This document shows, piece by piece, positions 8,202-18,840 of a stretch of 64,000 nucleotides of DNA; positions within the stretch are counted from its first letter, which is position 1, and each line of letters starts with the position of its first letter. This DNA is from Streptococcus infantis. Lineage in GTDB: Bacteria; Bacillota; Bacilli; Lactobacillales; Streptococcaceae. A program made the translations under genes and the position numbers. The stretch covers positions 186,001 to 250,000 of the forward strand of contig NZ_JAHDAP010000002.1 in NCBI RefSeq assembly GCF_018499575.1, given 5' to 3'. The notes beneath the pieces are model-generated. The model was not told the origin of the DNA and did no database searches. It worked only from the letters and a program-made list of their open reading frames with translations.

Positions 8202-11200
8202 ATGTCAACCACTTTTGAAATTTTAATGAATCAGTTGGGAATTCCGCCTGAAATGAGAAATCATGAGGCCTTCTCCCAGGCTGAAATTGAACAAGTTATT
8301 GTACACAAACAAAGTAATATTTGGGAGTTTCGTTTTACCTTTGAGAATATTCTCCCTTTTGAGCTCTTTTTAGCATTGAAGAAGGGATTGAAAGAAGAAT
8401 TTTCAAAAACGGGGAATCAAGCGACTTTCGAGATTAAAACGAAATATCAAGATTTTTCAAGAGAGCTTCTACAGGCCTACTATCATGAGGCTTTTTCAGA
8501 TGGGCCTTGTTCTAGTCAAGGATTTCGAACCATGTATCAGGATTTTCAAGTTCGGTTTGAAAATGATCAATTGATTATTGAGGCCTCTGAGGCTGCAGAT
8601 ACAGAGCATTTCAGAAAAAATCATCTCCCGAATCTTAGCAAACAACTGGAACACTTTGGTTTTCCTAAGTTTACATGTCACTTAGAGAAAAATGAAGATT
8701 TGACCAAAGAAGAACAGGAAGCTTTCCATTCTGAAAATCAAATGATTGTTCAGGCTGCTAATGACGAAACCCTTCGAGCTATGGAACAGTTAGAACAGAT
8801 GGCACCGCCTCCTCCAGTTGAGGAAAAACCTGTCTTTGATTTTCAAGCTAAGAAGGCTGTTGCTAAGCCTAAACTTGACAAGGCCGAGATTACTCCAATG
8901 ATCGAGGTCAATACCGAAGAAAATCGACTGGTTTTTGAAGGAGTTGTCTTTGATGTGGAGCATAAGGTGACTAGAACGGGTCGTGTCTTGATTAACTTCA
9001 AGATGACGGATTATACGTCTAGTTTCTCCATGCAAAAATGGGTCAAAAATGAAGAAGAAGCTCAGAAGTTTGACATGATTAAGAAAAATTCATGGCTCCG
9101 TGTCCGTGGGAATGTTGAGATGAATAATTTCACACGAGATTTGACCATGAATGTGCAAGATGTGCAAGAAGTCGTTCACTATGAGCGTAAGGACTTAATG
9201 CCAGAAGGTGAGCGTCGCGTTGAGTTTCATGCCCATACCAATATGTCGACGATGGATGCTCTTCCTGAGGTCGAGGAGTTAGTCGCAAAAGCAGCCAAAT
9301 GGGGACACAAAGCAGTGGCAATCACAGACCACGGCAATGTGCAGTCATTTCCTCATGGTTATAAGGCAGCCAAGAAAGCTGGTATTCAGCTCATTTATGG
9401 GATGGAAGCCAATATCGTAGAGGATCGTGTTCCTATCGTCTACAACGAAGTGGAGATGGATCTTTCTGAAGCGACTTATGTAGTCTTTGACGTGGAAACG
9501 ACAGGTCTTTCAGCCATCTATAATGACTTGATTCAGGTTGCGGCTTCCAAGATGTATAAGGGGAATATCATCGCTGAGTTTGATGAATTTATCAATCCAG
9601 GGCATCCCTTATCATCCTTTACAACCGAGTTGACAGGAATTACCGATGACCATGTAAAAAATGCGAAACCCTTGGTTCAAGTTCTGAAAGAATTCCAAGA
9701 ATTTTGTAAGGATACCGTTCTTGTAGCCCATAATGCGACCTTTGACGTTGGCTTTATGAATGCCAACTATGAACGCCACGGTCTTCCAAAAATTACTCAA
9801 CCTGTCATTGATACGCTAGAGTTCGCTAGAAATCTCTATCCTGAGTACAAACGTCATGGTCTCGGACCATTGACCAAACGTTTTGGTGTAGCCCTAGAAC
9901 ACCACCACATGGCCAACTATGATGCGGAAGCAACTGGCCGTCTGCTCTTTATCTTTATCAAAGAAGTTGCAGAAAAGTACGGTGTGACTGACTTAGCGCG
10001 ATTGAACCTTGATTTAATCAGTCCAGACTCTTATAAAAAAGCTCGGGTCAAGCATGCGACCATCTATGTAAAAAATCAGGTGGGCTTGAAAAACATTTTT
10101 AAGCTGGTGTCTCTCTCAAATACCCAGTATTTTGAAGGAGTTCCACGGATTCCACGTACGGTACTAGATGCCCATCGAGAAGGTTTGATCCTAGGTTCAG
10201 CCTGTACAGAAGGGGAGGTCTTTGATGCAGTCGTATCACAGGGCGTAGATGCGGCAGTCGAAGTTGCTAAATATTATGACTTTATCGAGGTCATGCCTCC
10301 GGCTATCTATGCACCTCTGATTGCCAAAGAGCAGGTCAAGGATATGGAGGAGCTTCAGACCATCATCAAAAGCTTGATTGAGGTCGGAGACCGTCTCGGA
10401 AAGCCCGTTCTTGCAACAGGAAATGTCCATTATCTCGAACCCGAAGATGAGATTTATCGAGAAATCATCGTACGAAGTCTAGGTCAGGGAGCTATGATTA
10501 ACCGGACGATTGGTCACGGAGAAGCTGCCCAACCAGCTCCGCTACCCAAGGCACATTTTAGAACGACCAATGAAATGTTGGATGAATTTGCCTTTCTAGG
10601 GGAAGACTTGGCTCGTAAGATTGTTATTGAAAATACCAACGCCTTGGCAGAAATCTTTGAGCCTGTTGAGGTCGTTAAAGGCGACTTGTATACACCTTTC
10701 ATTGACAAGGCTGAGGAAACAGTCGCAGAGTTGACCTATAAAAAAGCTTTTGAAATCTATGGAAATCCACTCCCAGATATCGTTGACTTACGAATTGAAA
10801 AGGAACTGACCTCTATACTGGGGAATGGATTCGCCGTGATTTATCTGGCTTCGCAAATGCTAGTGCACCGCTCAAACGAACGAGGCTACTTGGTTGGTTC
10901 ACGTGGGTCTGTTGGATCCAGTTTCGTTGCGACCATGATTGGAATTACCGAGGTTAATCCGCTTTCTCCTCACTATGTCTGTGGTCAGTGTCAGTACAGT
11001 GAATTTATCACGGATGGTTCCTACGGTTCAGGATTTGATATGCCAAATAAAGACTGTCCAAACTGTGGCCATAAACTCAGCAAAAATGGACAGGACATTC
11101 CTTTCGAGACCTTCCTTGGTTTTGATGGGGACAAGGTACCCGATATCGATTTGAACTTCTCAGGGGAAGATCAGCCAAGCGCCCATTTGGATGTCCGTGA

Positions 11201-12596
11201 TATCTTTGGAGAAGAATACGCCTTCCGTGCCGGAACGGTTGGTACAGTGGCTGCTAAAACAGCCTATGGATTTGTCAAGGGTTACGAGCGTGACTATGGC
11301 AAGTTCTACCGTGAAGCCGAAGTAGAGCGTCTAGCCCAAGGAGCTGCTGGTGTTAAACGGACGACCGGTCAGCACCCAGGGGGAATCGTTGTTATCCCTA
11401 ATTATATGGATGTCTATGACTTTACTCCAGTGCAATATCCTGCCGATGATGTCACTGCTGAATGGCAAACGACTCACTTTAACTTCCACGATATCGATGA
11501 GAACGTCCTCAAGCTCGATGTTCTAGGACATGATGATCCGACTATGATTCGGAAACTGCAGGACTTGTCAGGTATTGATCCAAATGATATCCCAATGGAC
11601 GATCCTGGTGTTATGGCCCTCTTTTCGGGTACAGATATCCTAGGAGTGACCCCTGATCAAATCGGGACTTCGACTGGTATGCTTGGTATTCCAGAGTTTG
11701 GGACTAACTTCGTACGTGGGATGGTCGATGAAACCCATCCGACGACCTTTGCAGAGTTGCTCCAGCTTTCAGGTCTATCTCACGGTACCGACGTATGGTT
11801 GGGAAATGCCCAAGACTTGATTAAGGCGGGAATTGCGGACCTATCGACCGTTATCGGATGTCGGGATGACATCATGGTTTACCTCATGCACGCTGGTTTA
11901 GATCCAAAGATGGCCTTTACCATCATGGAGCGCGTGCGTAAGGGAATGTGGCTCAAAATATCAGAAGAAGAGCGCAATGGTTATATCGAAGCCATGAAGG
12001 CCAATAATGTGCCTGAGTGGTATATCGAATCTTGTGGAAAAATCAAGTACATGTTCCCTAAAGCCCATGCGGCAGCCTACGTTATGATGGCCCTTCGCGT
12101 GGCCTACTTCAAGGTTCACCATCCGATTTATTATTATTGTGCTTACTTCTCTATCCGTGCCAAGGCCTTTGATATCAAGACCATGGGTGCAGGCTTAGAT
12201 GCCATCAAGCGCAAGATGCAAGAAATCGCTGAAAAACGCAAGAACAACGAAGCTTCCAATGTGGAGATCGACCTCTACACCACCCTTGAAATCGTCAATG
12301 AGATGTGGGAACGTGGTTTTAAGTTCGGCAAATTGGACCTCTATCGCAGTGATGCGACTGAATTCATCATCGATGGAGACACCCTTATCCCGCCGTTTGT
12401 TGCAATGGATGGTCTGGGAGAGAACGTTGCCAAGCAACTGGTTCGTGCCCGTCAAGAAGGAGAGTTCCTCTCTAAGACAGAACTACGCAAGCGTGGTGGA
12501 CTCTCATCAACCTTGGTTGAAAAGATGGATGAAATGGGAATTCTCGGCAATCTGCCAGAGGATAATCAGTTGAGTTTGTTTGATGATTTGTTTTAA
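8202..12596 (+). CDS. polC: DNA polymerase III alpha subunit, PolC type
   Basis: Main replicative polymerase of low-GC Gram-positives, with built-in proofreading. The 1464 aa are the usual streptococcal length. Order of parts: N-terminal domain; OB-fold (about 235-330); PHP domain starting [13 protein letters not shown]; a DEDD exonuclease inserted in it (DVETTGLS, D430 and E432); zinc-binding CGQC (from residue 927) with CPNCGH; and the polymerase core with catalytic aspartates D981 and D983 ([10 protein letters not shown]). It ends with QLSLFDDLF, a beta-clamp-binding type tail. An extended -10 box TGGTAAAAT (8166-8174) precedes it. Confidence 0.99.
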   Translation: MSTTFEILMNQLGIPPEMRNHEAFSQAEIEQVIVHKQSNIWEFRFTFENILPFELFLALKKGLKEEFSKTGNQATFEIKTKYQDFSRELLQAYYHEAFSDGPCSSQGFRTMYQDFQVRFENDQLIIEASEAADTEHFRKNHLPNLSKQLEHFGFPKFTCHLEKNEDLTKEEQEAFHSENQMIVQAANDETLRAMEQLEQMAPPPPVEEKPVFDFQAKKAVAKPKLDKAEITPMIEVNTEENRLVFEGVVFDVEHKVTRTGRVLINFKMTDYTSSFSMQKWVKNEEEAQKFDMIKKNSWLRVRGNVEMNNFTRDLTMNVQDVQEVVHYERKDLMPEGERRVEFHAHTNMSTMDALPEVEELVAKAAKWGHKAVAITDHGNVQSFPHGYKAAKKAGIQLIYGMEANIVEDRVPIVYNEVEMDLSEATYVVFDVETTGLSAIYNDLIQVAASKMYKGNIIAEFDEFINPGHPLSSFTTELTGITDDHVKNAKPLVQVLKEFQEFCKDTVLVAHNATFDVGFMNANYERHGLPKITQPVIDTLEFARNLYPEYKRHGLGPLTKRFGVALEHHHMANYDAEATGRLLFIFIKEVAEKYGVTDLARLNLDLISPDSYKKARVKHATIYVKNQVGLKNIFKLVSLSNTQYFEGVPRIPRTVLDAHREGLILGSACTEGEVFDAVVSQGVDAAVEVAKYYDFIEVMPPAIYAPLIAKEQVKDMEELQTIIKSLIEVGDRLGKPVLATGNVHYLEPEDEIYREIIVRSLGQGAMINRTIGHGEAAQPAPLPKAHFRTTNEMLDEFAFLGEDLARKIVIENTNALAEIFEPVEVVKGDLYTPFIDKAEETVAELTYKKAFEIYGNPLPDIVDLRIEKELTSILGNGFAVIYLASQMLVHRSNERGYLVGSRGSVGSSFVATMIGITEVNPLSPHYVCGQCQYSEFITDGSYGSGFDMPNKDCPNCGHKLSKNGQDIPFETFLGFDGDKVPDIDLNFSGEDQPSAHLDVRDIFGEEYAFRAGTVGTVAAKTAYGFVKGYERDYGKFYREAEVERLAQGAAGVKRTTGQHPGGIVVIPNYMDVYDFTPVQYPADDVTAEWQTTHFNFHDIDENVLKLDVLGHDDPTMIRKLQDLSGIDPNDIPMDDPGVMALFSGTDILGVTPDQIGTSTGMLGIPEFGTNFVRGMVDETHPTTFAELLQLSGLSHGTDVWLGNAQDLIKAGIADLSTVIGCRDDIMVYLMHAGLDPKMAFTIMERVRKGMWLKISEEERNGYIEAMKANNVPEWYIESCGKIKYMFPKAHAAAYVMMALRVAYFKVHHPIYYYCAYFSIRAKAFDIKTMGAGLDAIKRKMQEIAEKRKNNEASNVEIDLYTTLEIVNEMWERGFKFGKLDLYRSDATEFIIDGDTLIPPFVAMDGLGENVAKQLVRARQEGEFLSKTELRKRGGLSSTLVEKMDEMGILGNLPEDNQLSLFDDLF

Positions 12597-12613
12597 GATC
12601 TTGGAGGAAAAAG

Positions 12614-12766
12614 ATGAAACTAAGAATTTTTGCGGAAGACAAGCCGGCTGAGAAGGTGTTTGAGTATCAATTGGAACTTGCTGATCAGACAATCCTTCTA
12701 TCGACAGCACTCTTGTCTAGCGCCATTGCTTTAGCAGGATTATTTTCTGCTTTGAAAGAAAAATAA
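12614..12766 (+). CDS. Small hypothetical membrane protein (50 aa)
   Basis: ATG at 12614 follows TTGGAGGAAAAAG, a strong ribosome site, 17 bp after polC. The 50-aa product begins MKLRIFAEDKPAEKVFEY. It ends with a hydrophobic stretch of about 20 residues (LLSTALLSSAIALAGLFSAL) and a basic tail KEK, so it looks like a single-pass, tail-anchored peptide. It sits between polC and pepS, probably on the same transcript. I do not recognise a family. Confidence 0.6.
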   Translation: MKLRIFAEDKPAEKVFEYQLELADQTILLSTALLSSAIALAGLFSALKEK

Positions 12767-12786
12767 AAATAGAAAAGAGAAACAAA

Positions 12787-14028
12787 ATGGTTTTACCAAA
12801 TTTTAAAGAAAATCTAGAAAAATATGCTAAGCTCTTGGTTGCAAACGGAGTGAACGTGCAACCAGGACACACTTTGGCTCTTTCGATAGATGTAGAACAA
12901 CGTGAGTTGGCTCACTTAATCGTTAAAGAAGCCTATGCACTTGGAGCACACGAAGTGATCGTCCAATGGGCAGATGACTTTGTAAATCGTGAGAAATTCC
13001 TTCACGCGCCGATGGAGCGTTTGGACAATGTGCCAGAATATAAGATCGCTGAGATGAACTACCTTCTTGAAAACAAAGCAAGCCGTCTCGGTGTCCGTTC
13101 TTCTGACCCAGGTGCCTTGAATGGAGTGGACGCTGAAAAGCTCTCAGCTTCTGCTAAAGCTATGGGAATTGCTATGAAGCCAATGCGTATCGCAACTCAA
13201 TCTAACAAGGTTAGCTGGACTGTAGCAGCTGCAGCTGGACTAGAGTGGGCTAAAAAGGTCTTTCCAAATGCTGCAAGCGACGAAGAAGCAGTGGATCTCC
13301 TTTGGGACCAAATCTTCAAGACTTGCCGTATCTACGAAGAAGATCCAGTTAAGGCCTGGGAAAAACATGCAGCTATCTTGAAGAGCAAGGCAGAAATGCT
13401 CAACAAAGAACAATTCTCAGCTCTTCACTACACAGCACCTGGAACTGATTTGACACTTGGCTTGCCGAAGAACCACGTTTGGGAATCAGCTGGAGCTATC
13501 AATGCTCAAGGTGAAGGATTCTTGCCAAATATGCCAACAGAAGAAGTCTTTACAGCTCCTGACTTCCGTCGTGCAGATGGTTATGTAACATCTACAAAAC
13601 CTCTTAGCTACAATGGAAATATCATCGAAGGCATCAAGGTGACCTTTGAAAATGGTCAAATCGTTGATATTACAGCTGAAAAGGGTGACCAGGTTATGAA
13701 GGACCTTGTCTTTAAGAATGCTGGTGCGCGTGCCTTGGGTGAATGTGCCTTGGTACCAGATCCAAGCCCAATTTCACAGTCAGGTATTACCTTCTTTAAT
13801 ACTCTTTTCGATGAGAATGCTTCTAACCACTTGGCTATTGGTGCAGCCTATGCAACCAGCGTTGTTGGTGGAGCAGAGATGAGCGAAGAAGAACTGGAAG
13901 CTGCAGGACTTAACCGTTCAGATGTTCACGTTGACTTTATGATTGGTTCGAACCAAATGGATATCGATGGTATCCGTGAGGATGGAACACGCGTACCACT
14001 CTTCCGCAATGGAGATTGGGCAATTTAA
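12787..14028 (+). CDS. pepS: Aminopeptidase PepS (M29 family)
   Basis: Cytoplasmic metallo-aminopeptidase that trims N-terminal residues from peptides taken up from the medium. The length of 413 aa fits the thermophilic aminopeptidase family M29. Family features include GHTLALSIDVEQRELAHLIV near the N-terminus, EGFLPNMPTEEVFTAPD (metal-ligand Glu region), and a C-terminal NHLAIGAAYATS with DVHVDFMIGS. Coding is continuous with the small polC-linked ORF upstream (20 bp gap) and the GlsB-type gene downstream (9 bp gap). Confidence 0.95.
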   Translation: MVLPNFKENLEKYAKLLVANGVNVQPGHTLALSIDVEQRELAHLIVKEAYALGAHEVIVQWADDFVNREKFLHAPMERLDNVPEYKIAEMNYLLENKASRLGVRSSDPGALNGVDAEKLSASAKAMGIAMKPMRIATQSNKVSWTVAAAAGLEWAKKVFPNAASDEEAVDLLWDQIFKTCRIYEEDPVKAWEKHAAILKSKAEMLNKEQFSALHYTAPGTDLTLGLPKNHVWESAGAINAQGEGFLPNMPTEEVFTAPDFRRADGYVTSTKPLSYNGNIIEGIKVTFENGQIVDITAEKGDQVMKDLVFKNAGARALGECALVPDPSPISQSGITFFNTLFDENASNHLAIGAAYATSVVGGAEMSEEELEAAGLNRSDVHVDFMIGSNQMDIDGIREDGTRVPLFRNGDWAI

Positions 14029-14037
14029 GGAGAAACT

Positions 14038-14268
14038 ATGCTTGGAAGTATGTTTGTCGGTCTTTTGATCGGACTATTAGCAGGAGCTATCACCAATCGT
14101 GGAGAACGGATGGGTTGCTTCGGGAAAATGTTCCTGGGTTGGATTGGTGCTTTCCTGGGTCAAATGCTTTTTGGAACTTGGGGCCCTATCTTAGCTGATA
14201 CGGCTATTATCCCATCAGTTTTAGGAGCCATGATTTTATTAGCCATCTTTTGGAGAAAAGACAGCTAG
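14038..14268 (+). CDS. GlsB/YeaQ/YmgE-family small membrane protein
   Basis: A 76-aa protein with three hydrophobic segments (about 4-20, 31-48, 52-71) and the glycine-rich pattern MLGSMFVGLLIGLLAGAI of the transglycosylase-associated (YeaQ/GlsB) family. Members are stress-linked inner-membrane proteins of unclear biochemistry. The GAGAAACT site overlaps the pepS end, so the two are co-transcribed. A terminator follows. The longer alternative frame from 14016 is an overlap shadow. Confidence 0.85.
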   Translation: MLGSMFVGLLIGLLAGAITNRGERMGCFGKMFLGWIGAFLGQMLFGTWGPILADTAIIPSVLGAMILLAIFWRKDS

Positions 14269-14287
14269 TTTTAACTTGCTAGAACAG

Positions 14288-14320
14288 AAAAAGCGGTTGG
14301 AAATCTTCCAACCTCTTTTT
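14288..14320 (+). terminator. Terminator after pepS/GlsB operon
   Basis: GGTTGGAA (14295-14302) and TTCCAACC (14306-14313), then CTCTTTTT. Confidence 0.85.
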
Positions 14321-14393
14321 ATGAGCTGTAAAAAGACTGATATACGACTAGCTTGGCTTTCAGTGACTGTTCCTTTTTATATTGCCACAAGTA

Positions 14394-14402
14394 TGGTACA
14401 AT
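14394..14402 (+). promoter_or_regulatory. Extended -10 promoter of the LysR gene, leaderless geometry
   Basis: TGGTACAAT (TACAAT at 14397-14402) ends 6 nt before the ATG at 14409, so transcription should begin at or next to the start codon. No ribosome site is present. Confidence 0.5.
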
Positions 14403-14408
14403 AAAAGC

Positions 14409-15317
14409 ATGAGAATTCAACAATTACACTATATTATCAAAATCGTAGAGACTGGTTCGATGAATGAGGCTGCCAAGCAACTTTTCATTACACAACCGAG
14501 TCTATCAAATGCCGTTCGTGACCTAGAAAATGAGATGGGAATTGAGATTTTTATCCGAAATCCTAAGGGAATTACGCTTACACGTGATGGGATGGAGTTT
14601 CTTTCCTATGCCCGTCAGGTTGTCGAGCAAACGCAGCTTCTAGAAGAACGCTATAAGAACCCAATCGCTCATCGCGAGCTTTTTAGTGTGTCTTCGCAAC
14701 ACTATGCCTTTGTGGTCAATGCTTTTGTTTCCTTGCTTAAGAAAAGCGATATGGAAAAGTACGAGCTTTTTTTGCGTGAGACCAGAACTTGGGAGATTAT
14801 CGATGATGTCAAGAACTTCCGAAGTGAAGTGGGAGTTCTCTTTTTAAATAGCTATAACCGGGACGTTCTTTCGAAGATGTTGGATGACAACCATCTGGTT
14901 GCCCACCATCTCTTTACAGCCCAACCCCATATCTTTGTCAGCAAGACTAACCCTCTTGCTAAGAGAGACAAGGTGCAGTTGGCAGACCTAGAAGACTTCC
15001 CATACTTGAGCTATGACCAAGGTACCCATAATTCCTTCTATTTCTCAGAGGAGATTTTGTCTCAGGAACACCACAAGAAATCCATCGTTGTTAGTGACCG
15101 TGCGACCTTGTTCAATCTCTTGATTGGTTTGGACGGCTATACCATCGCGACTGGTATCCTCAATAGTAACCTCAATGGAGACAATATCGTTTCGATTCCA
15201 CTTGATATTGATGATCCCATTGAACTGGTTTATATCCAGCATGAGAAAACGAGCTTGTCTAAGATGGGTGAACGCTTCATCGAGTACCTACTTGAAGAAG
15301 TTCGCTTTGACAGCTAA
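14409..15317 (+). CDS. LysR-family transcriptional regulator (CpsY/MtaR-like)
   Basis: A 302-aa LysR protein. The N-terminal helix-turn-helix (residues about 1-60) reads MRIQQLHYIIKIVETGSMNEAAKQ in two parts, with the family core QPSLSNAVRDLE, followed by an effector-binding domain. From memory it looks closest to the streptococcal CpsY/MtaR group, linked to methionine uptake and immune evasion; that assignment is tentative. The ATG at 14409 matches the family N-terminus but lacks a ribosome site and lies right behind a -10 box. The next gene, queA, is unrelated in function. Confidence 0.85.
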   Translation: MRIQQLHYIIKIVETGSMNEAAKQLFITQPSLSNAVRDLENEMGIEIFIRNPKGITLTRDGMEFLSYARQVVEQTQLLEERYKNPIAHRELFSVSSQHYAFVVNAFVSLLKKSDMEKYELFLRETRTWEIIDDVKNFRSEVGVLFLNSYNRDVLSKMLDDNHLVAHHLFTAQPHIFVSKTNPLAKRDKVQLADLEDFPYLSYDQGTHNSFYFSEEILSQEHHKKSIVVSDRATLFNLLIGLDGYTIATGILNSNLNGDNIVSIPLDIDDPIELVYIQHEKTSLSKMGERFIEYLLEEVRFDS

Positions 15318-15345
15318 TGAATTCTATTAGAAAAGAAAAGGAAAA

Positions 15346-16383
15346 ATGACACCAATGAATACCAATGATTTTGATTTCCACTTGCCAGAGGAACTGATTG
15401 CACAGACGCCTCTGGAAAAGCGCGATGCCTCTAAACTCTTGATGGTCAATCGCAAAACAGGGGAATTTCAAGATCGCCATTTTCACTCAATTATTGAAAT
15501 GCTAGAGCCAGGTGATGCCCTGGTTATGAATGACACACGAGTTTTGCCAGCTCGACTTCATGGCCAAAAGGAAGAAACAGGGGGTCACGTTGAACTCTTA
15601 CTTTTGAAAAATATAGCAGGAGACGAATGGGAAGTCTTGGCGAAGCCAGCTAAACGTCTCAAGGTCGGTGCCCGTGTTGTCTTTGGGGATGGTCGCCTAA
15701 GCGCAGTCGTGACCGAGGAATTAACCCATGGTGGCCGTATTGTTCGCTTTGAGTATGAGGGAATTTTCCTAGAAGTGCTTGAAAGTTTGGGAGAAATGCC
15801 CTTGCCTCCTTATATCCACGAAAAGTTGGATGACCGTGAACGTTACCAGACCGTCTATGCCAAGGAGAGTGGCTCAGCCGCTGCTCCGACTGCAGGACTA
15901 CATTTTACCAAAGAATTACTGGAAGAAATCCAGCAAAAAGGAGTTCACCTAGTCTACTTGACCTTGCACGTTGGTCTTGGAACCTTTAGACCAGTTTCGG
16001 TAGATAACCTGGATGAACACGAAATGCACTCAGAGTTTTATCAATTGTCTGAAGAAGCCGCAGCGACCTTGCGTCAGGTCAAGGAAAATGGTGGCCGTGT
16101 CATTGCTGTGGGGACAACCTCTATCCGTACACTAGAAACCATCGGAAGTAAGTTTGATGGGCAAATCCAGGCCGATTCTGGCTGGACCAATATCTTTATC
16201 AAACCGGGCTATGATTGGAAAGTGGTGGATGCTTTTTCTACTAATTTCCATTTGCCGAAGTCTACCTTGGTCATGCTTGTCTCAGCTTTTGCAGGCCGTG
16301 AATTGGTCCTTGAAGCCTACCAACATGCTATCGACCAAAAATACCGTTTCTTTAGCTTTGGCGATGCCATGTTTATCTACTAA
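15346..16383 (+). CDS. queA: S-adenosylmethionine:tRNA ribosyltransferase-isomerase
   Basis: Transfers the ribosyl part of SAM to preQ1 in tRNA to make epoxyqueuosine, the penultimate step of queuosine synthesis. The length is 345 aa. Signatures include [44 protein letters not shown] and the C-terminal [10 protein letters not shown]. The start at 15346 is preferred because AAAGGAAAA sits 5 nt upstream; the ATG at 15355 is the alternative. A terminator-like hairpin follows at 16415-16445. Confidence 0.97.
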   Translation: MTPMNTNDFDFHLPEELIAQTPLEKRDASKLLMVNRKTGEFQDRHFHSIIEMLEPGDALVMNDTRVLPARLHGQKEETGGHVELLLLKNIAGDEWEVLAKPAKRLKVGARVVFGDGRLSAVVTEELTHGGRIVRFEYEGIFLEVLESLGEMPLPPYIHEKLDDRERYQTVYAKESGSAAAPTAGLHFTKELLEEIQQKGVHLVYLTLHVGLGTFRPVSVDNLDEHEMHSEFYQLSEEAAATLRQVKENGGRVIAVGTTSIRTLETIGSKFDGQIQADSGWTNIFIKPGYDWKVVDAFSTNFHLPKSTLVMLVSAFAGRELVLEAYQHAIDQKYRFFSFGDAMFIY

Positions 16384-16414
16384 AAAACGAGCAAATCAAA
16401 ACTAGAAATAAAAG

Positions 16415-16445
16415 AGCTAATTCCTGATTGGATTAGCCTTTTTTG
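16415..16445 (+). terminator. queA terminator
   Basis: AGCTAAT and ATTAGC arms followed by CTTTTTT. Confidence 0.7.
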
Positions 16446-16568
16446 ATATCAGATAGCTATTGAATTAATGCTAAATAAATGATACACTGAAGACTACGAG
16501 ACAGCCGTCAAATATATGCAAAATCTGACGAGCTACTTTTATCTTTGTCTATTCCAAAGGAGATTTTT

Positions 16569-17132
16569 ATGAAAAACCAAACATTGCGCTATACGAGCCT
16601 ATCAGTCCTGACCTTATTGGCTGTCTTGACTTTGGCTGCCTGTGGTGGAAAAACTGACAAGAATACGTCCTCTTCAAGCCAAAAGGAAACAACAAGCAAG
16701 GTGACTACAGAGTCCGAAAGTAAAACTGAAGCAGGCCAAAAAGAGGAGCAGAAGTCAGAAACAAATAGTGCGACAGAAGCTACAAGCACTCAAGCAGAAC
16801 AAAAGGAAGATAAGCAAAAATCACAAGAGGCTTACGCTAAGTTTGTAGGGACTTGGGAAAATTACGCGGGAACAACTGCAACAGTCACAGCTGATGGGAT
16901 TGTAACGATCCAAAGCACCAAAGGGACCTTTAAATACGAAATGGGCCAAGTAGAGGAAAAAGATGGCTACTACTCAACAGGTATCCATCTCGTCGGTGGC
17001 GGAGAGAGTGCACGACTGATCTTCACACCAGCCGGAGTCCCAAATCAAGTGACAGGTACAGACGGTAGCCAAGATGTCTTGTCTATTGGTCAATCTGTAA
17101 GCGACAAAGATAACCAGTTTTACCGTAACTAA
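16569..17132 (+). CDS. Surface lipoprotein of unknown function (DUF6287-like C-terminus)
   Basis: A 187-aa protein. It has a lipoprotein signal peptide (basic MKNQTLRYTS, then a hydrophobic core) with lipobox LAAC, so the mature protein starts at Cys-23 or so. A low-complexity Ser/Thr/Glu/Lys linker (about 28-90) follows. The C-terminal compact domain (about 95-187), starting KFVGTWENYAGTTATVT, resembles DUF6287, an uncharacterised domain of streptococcal lipoproteins. The start at 16569 is set by AAAGGAGATTTTT. It stands alone between two terminators. Confidence 0.8.
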   Translation: MKNQTLRYTSLSVLTLLAVLTLAACGGKTDKNTSSSSQKETTSKVTTESESKTEAGQKEEQKSETNSATEATSTQAEQKEDKQKSQEAYAKFVGTWENYAGTTATVTADGIVTIQSTKGTFKYEMGQVEEKDGYYSTGIHLVGGGESARLIFTPAGVPNQVTGTDGSQDVLSIGQSVSDKDNQFYRN

Positions 17133-17145
17133 AAAGATCAATCAG

Positions 17146-17177
17146 AAGTAAGGGTGGTGAAATGTCCTTGCTTTTTT
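17146..17177 (+). terminator. Lipoprotein gene terminator
   Basis: AAGTAAGG (17146-17153) pairs with CCTTGCTT (17166-17173), then TTTT. The next 100 bp (17178-17283) are AT-rich with a CATCCAA/TTGGATG inverted repeat and no gene that I can see. Confidence 0.7.
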
Positions 17178-17283
17178 AAAGTTTTCGATGTATAAATTTT
17201 TAAACATCCAAGTTTACAATACGTTTAAGTTGGATGATAAACCAGTCCATTTTAAAGCGTATGTAGTGAATTGTTAACAATAC

Positions 17284-17310
17284 AAAAAGCCCTGATGTAG
17301 GGCTTTTTTA
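17284..17310 (-). terminator. Terminator of minus-strand membrane protein gene
   Basis: AAAAAGCCCT and AGGGCTTTTT perfect stem, usable in both directions. Confidence 0.85.
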
Positions 17311-17317
17311 TTACTTA

Positions 17318-17851
17318 TTAATATAAGAAATTAATTCCGTAGTTTTCTTTTAGATAGGTTGCCAACTCGGCTTTTTCTTCCTCTCTAAATCGACAGAGGC
17401 TAAGGGCGAGACGCAATTTCAGAACACTTGTATCGATGATGACGTTTGACTTAGAAATATCTTCTAGCTGGGTCACTTCTCTCAAATCGAAGTCTAAATA
17501 GTAAGCCTTGCTGTTGACATGGTCAGGGTCACTGACATCCACTTCAACATACGATGCTCGCAACAATTCTTCTTTTGGGATAAAGATTTCTTTTGAGAAG
17601 AATAACCCAGGATAGACATAAATACCTTCAAAGGTGAATTCAAAGGATAGCCTACGACTAGTCAGTCTTTTGATGCCTGCAATCGTTGAATAGATAGCAG
17701 CGAAAAAGAGGATGGTTGGAACCAAAGTAAGAAGACTAAGCTGGGAAAAGTCGATCAATCCATGCGCGAGAAAAAAGGAAAATTGAAAGAATACACCCAC
17801 CGCAAAGACTAGATAGCCGACACCGACAAATTTTGAATAATAGATTTTCAT
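17318..17851 (-). CDS. Hypothetical membrane protein, two TM segments
   Basis: A 177-aa protein. Two hydrophobic segments (about residues 10-30 and 38-58) are followed by a soluble C-terminal part with a PH-like pattern (FEFTFEGIYVYPGLFFSKEIFIPKEEL in two parts). I do not recognise a named family. The start at 17851 is set by TGGAGGTTTCT; the longer in-frame version (17884) lacks a site. It is a single gene with its own terminator. The order of two TM helices then a beta-rich domain resembles bacterial PH-domain membrane proteins, but this is only a guess. Confidence 0.65.
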   Translation of the reverse strand: MKIYYSKFVGVGYLVFAVGVFFQFSFFLAHGLIDFSQLSLLTLVPTILFFAAIYSTIAGIKRLTSRRLSFEFTFEGIYVYPGLFFSKEIFIPKEELLRASYVEVDVSDPDHVNSKAYYLDFDLREVTQLEDISKSNVIIDTSVLKLRLALSLCRFREEEKAELATYLKENYGINFLY

Positions 17852-18025
17852 AGAAACCTCCAGATATAGAATTGAACTCGCCAACGCTTTTTCAGTAGAA
17901 GTCGTATAGGTCGTGGAGAGTAAAATTTCTAGGTATTCCCATCATATACTATGGAGCGAAGTTCTGTCAACCTTTTAGCAATCTTCCAACCTTAGTTATC
18001 CTATGAACTAGCATATGGTTTGTGG

Positions 18026-18031
18026 TATACT
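18026..18031 (+). promoter_or_regulatory. Extended -10 promoter upstream of 18089 gene
   Basis: TGGTATACT ending at 18031, 57 bp before the start codon. No good -35 box. Confidence 0.4.
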
Positions 18032-18088
18032 AGGATAAAGGTAATCCAAACTTTGGCAACATATTTTCATAAATAGAAAGAGGGATGT

Positions 18089-18745
18089 ATGTTTTTTCTT
18101 AGACGTCGCGTCTTTATAGGCGAATGTGACGGTCAAGCTGTTTATTATGACCAAAAGACAGGAGAGGCTTTAGCTGCTCCAAAGAGTAGGTTGCTCAATA
18201 CTGAAAAAGCTGGTGACACGAATTCCTTTATTCCTGACTTGGTAATTCTCTTACTAGCAGGTGGACCCGCAGTTTCGGGCTTCTTTTCACTCAAGTTTGT
18301 TGGTGTCTACAACTGGTTCAGTCTAGCCTGTATTCTTCTCTTTTGGTTGATGCAGTTTTTCTCGTTAGTTGCTTTACTCGAACGAGCTCTCTATAAAAAT
18401 GTTCGCAAGGCCCAGCCAACGACAGAGAAAGTCTTTTTCTTTAAAGCATCTCATAATTTGTTTGTAAAAAACCAGTTTGATCCTAGACAACTGTCTGCTT
18501 TACCTTTTCGATTTGCTCGCTTTGCAGTAAATATAGTGTCTATCTATTATCTTTTGTATTTCCTACTTTTTCCTCTAAAATTTGGTCAACCGATTGGTGA
18601 TGAAAGCTATGGTTTGTGGTTAGCGGGCTTGTTATTCTTTTCAGTATTTCTTTTGTATAACCAAAACAATCCAGTTCGCTTTGTGAAAATTATGGGATTA
18701 TATAGTCAAGGAAAAGTACGATTTAAGGAAGAAGCAGATAGTTAA
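18089..18745 (+). CDS. Hypothetical multi-pass membrane protein
   Basis: A 218-aa protein starting after AGAGGGATGT. The first 45 residues are polar (FIGECDGQAVYYDQKTGEAL). At least four hydrophobic segments follow (about 48-66, 72-96, 150-168, 178-196), and a basic tail ends the protein. I recognise no domain. The neighbouring minus-strand membrane protein (17318-17851) is not obviously related in sequence. A terminator follows at 18801-18827. Confidence 0.65.
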   Translation: MFFLRRRVFIGECDGQAVYYDQKTGEALAAPKSRLLNTEKAGDTNSFIPDLVILLLAGGPAVSGFFSLKFVGVYNWFSLACILLFWLMQFFSLVALLERALYKNVRKAQPTTEKVFFFKASHNLFVKNQFDPRQLSALPFRFARFAVNIVSIYYLLYFLLFPLKFGQPIGDESYGLWLAGLLFFSVFLLYNQNNPVRFVKIMGLYSQGKVRFKEEADS

Positions 18746-18800
18746 ACATCTATCTTGAGAAATTTCCCCTAAACACCAAGAAAAAATCTTTTAGAAAAAC

Positions 18801-18827
18801 AAAAAAGCCTTGAAATCAAGGCTTTTT
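18801..18827. terminator. Terminator before tRNA-Lys (both directions)
   Basis: AAAAAAGCCTTG and CAAGGCTTTTT form a strong stem. It can stop the plus-strand membrane gene and the minus-strand 6S/tRNA transcript. Confidence 0.85.
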
Positions 18828-18840
18828 CCTGTTGTTTAGA

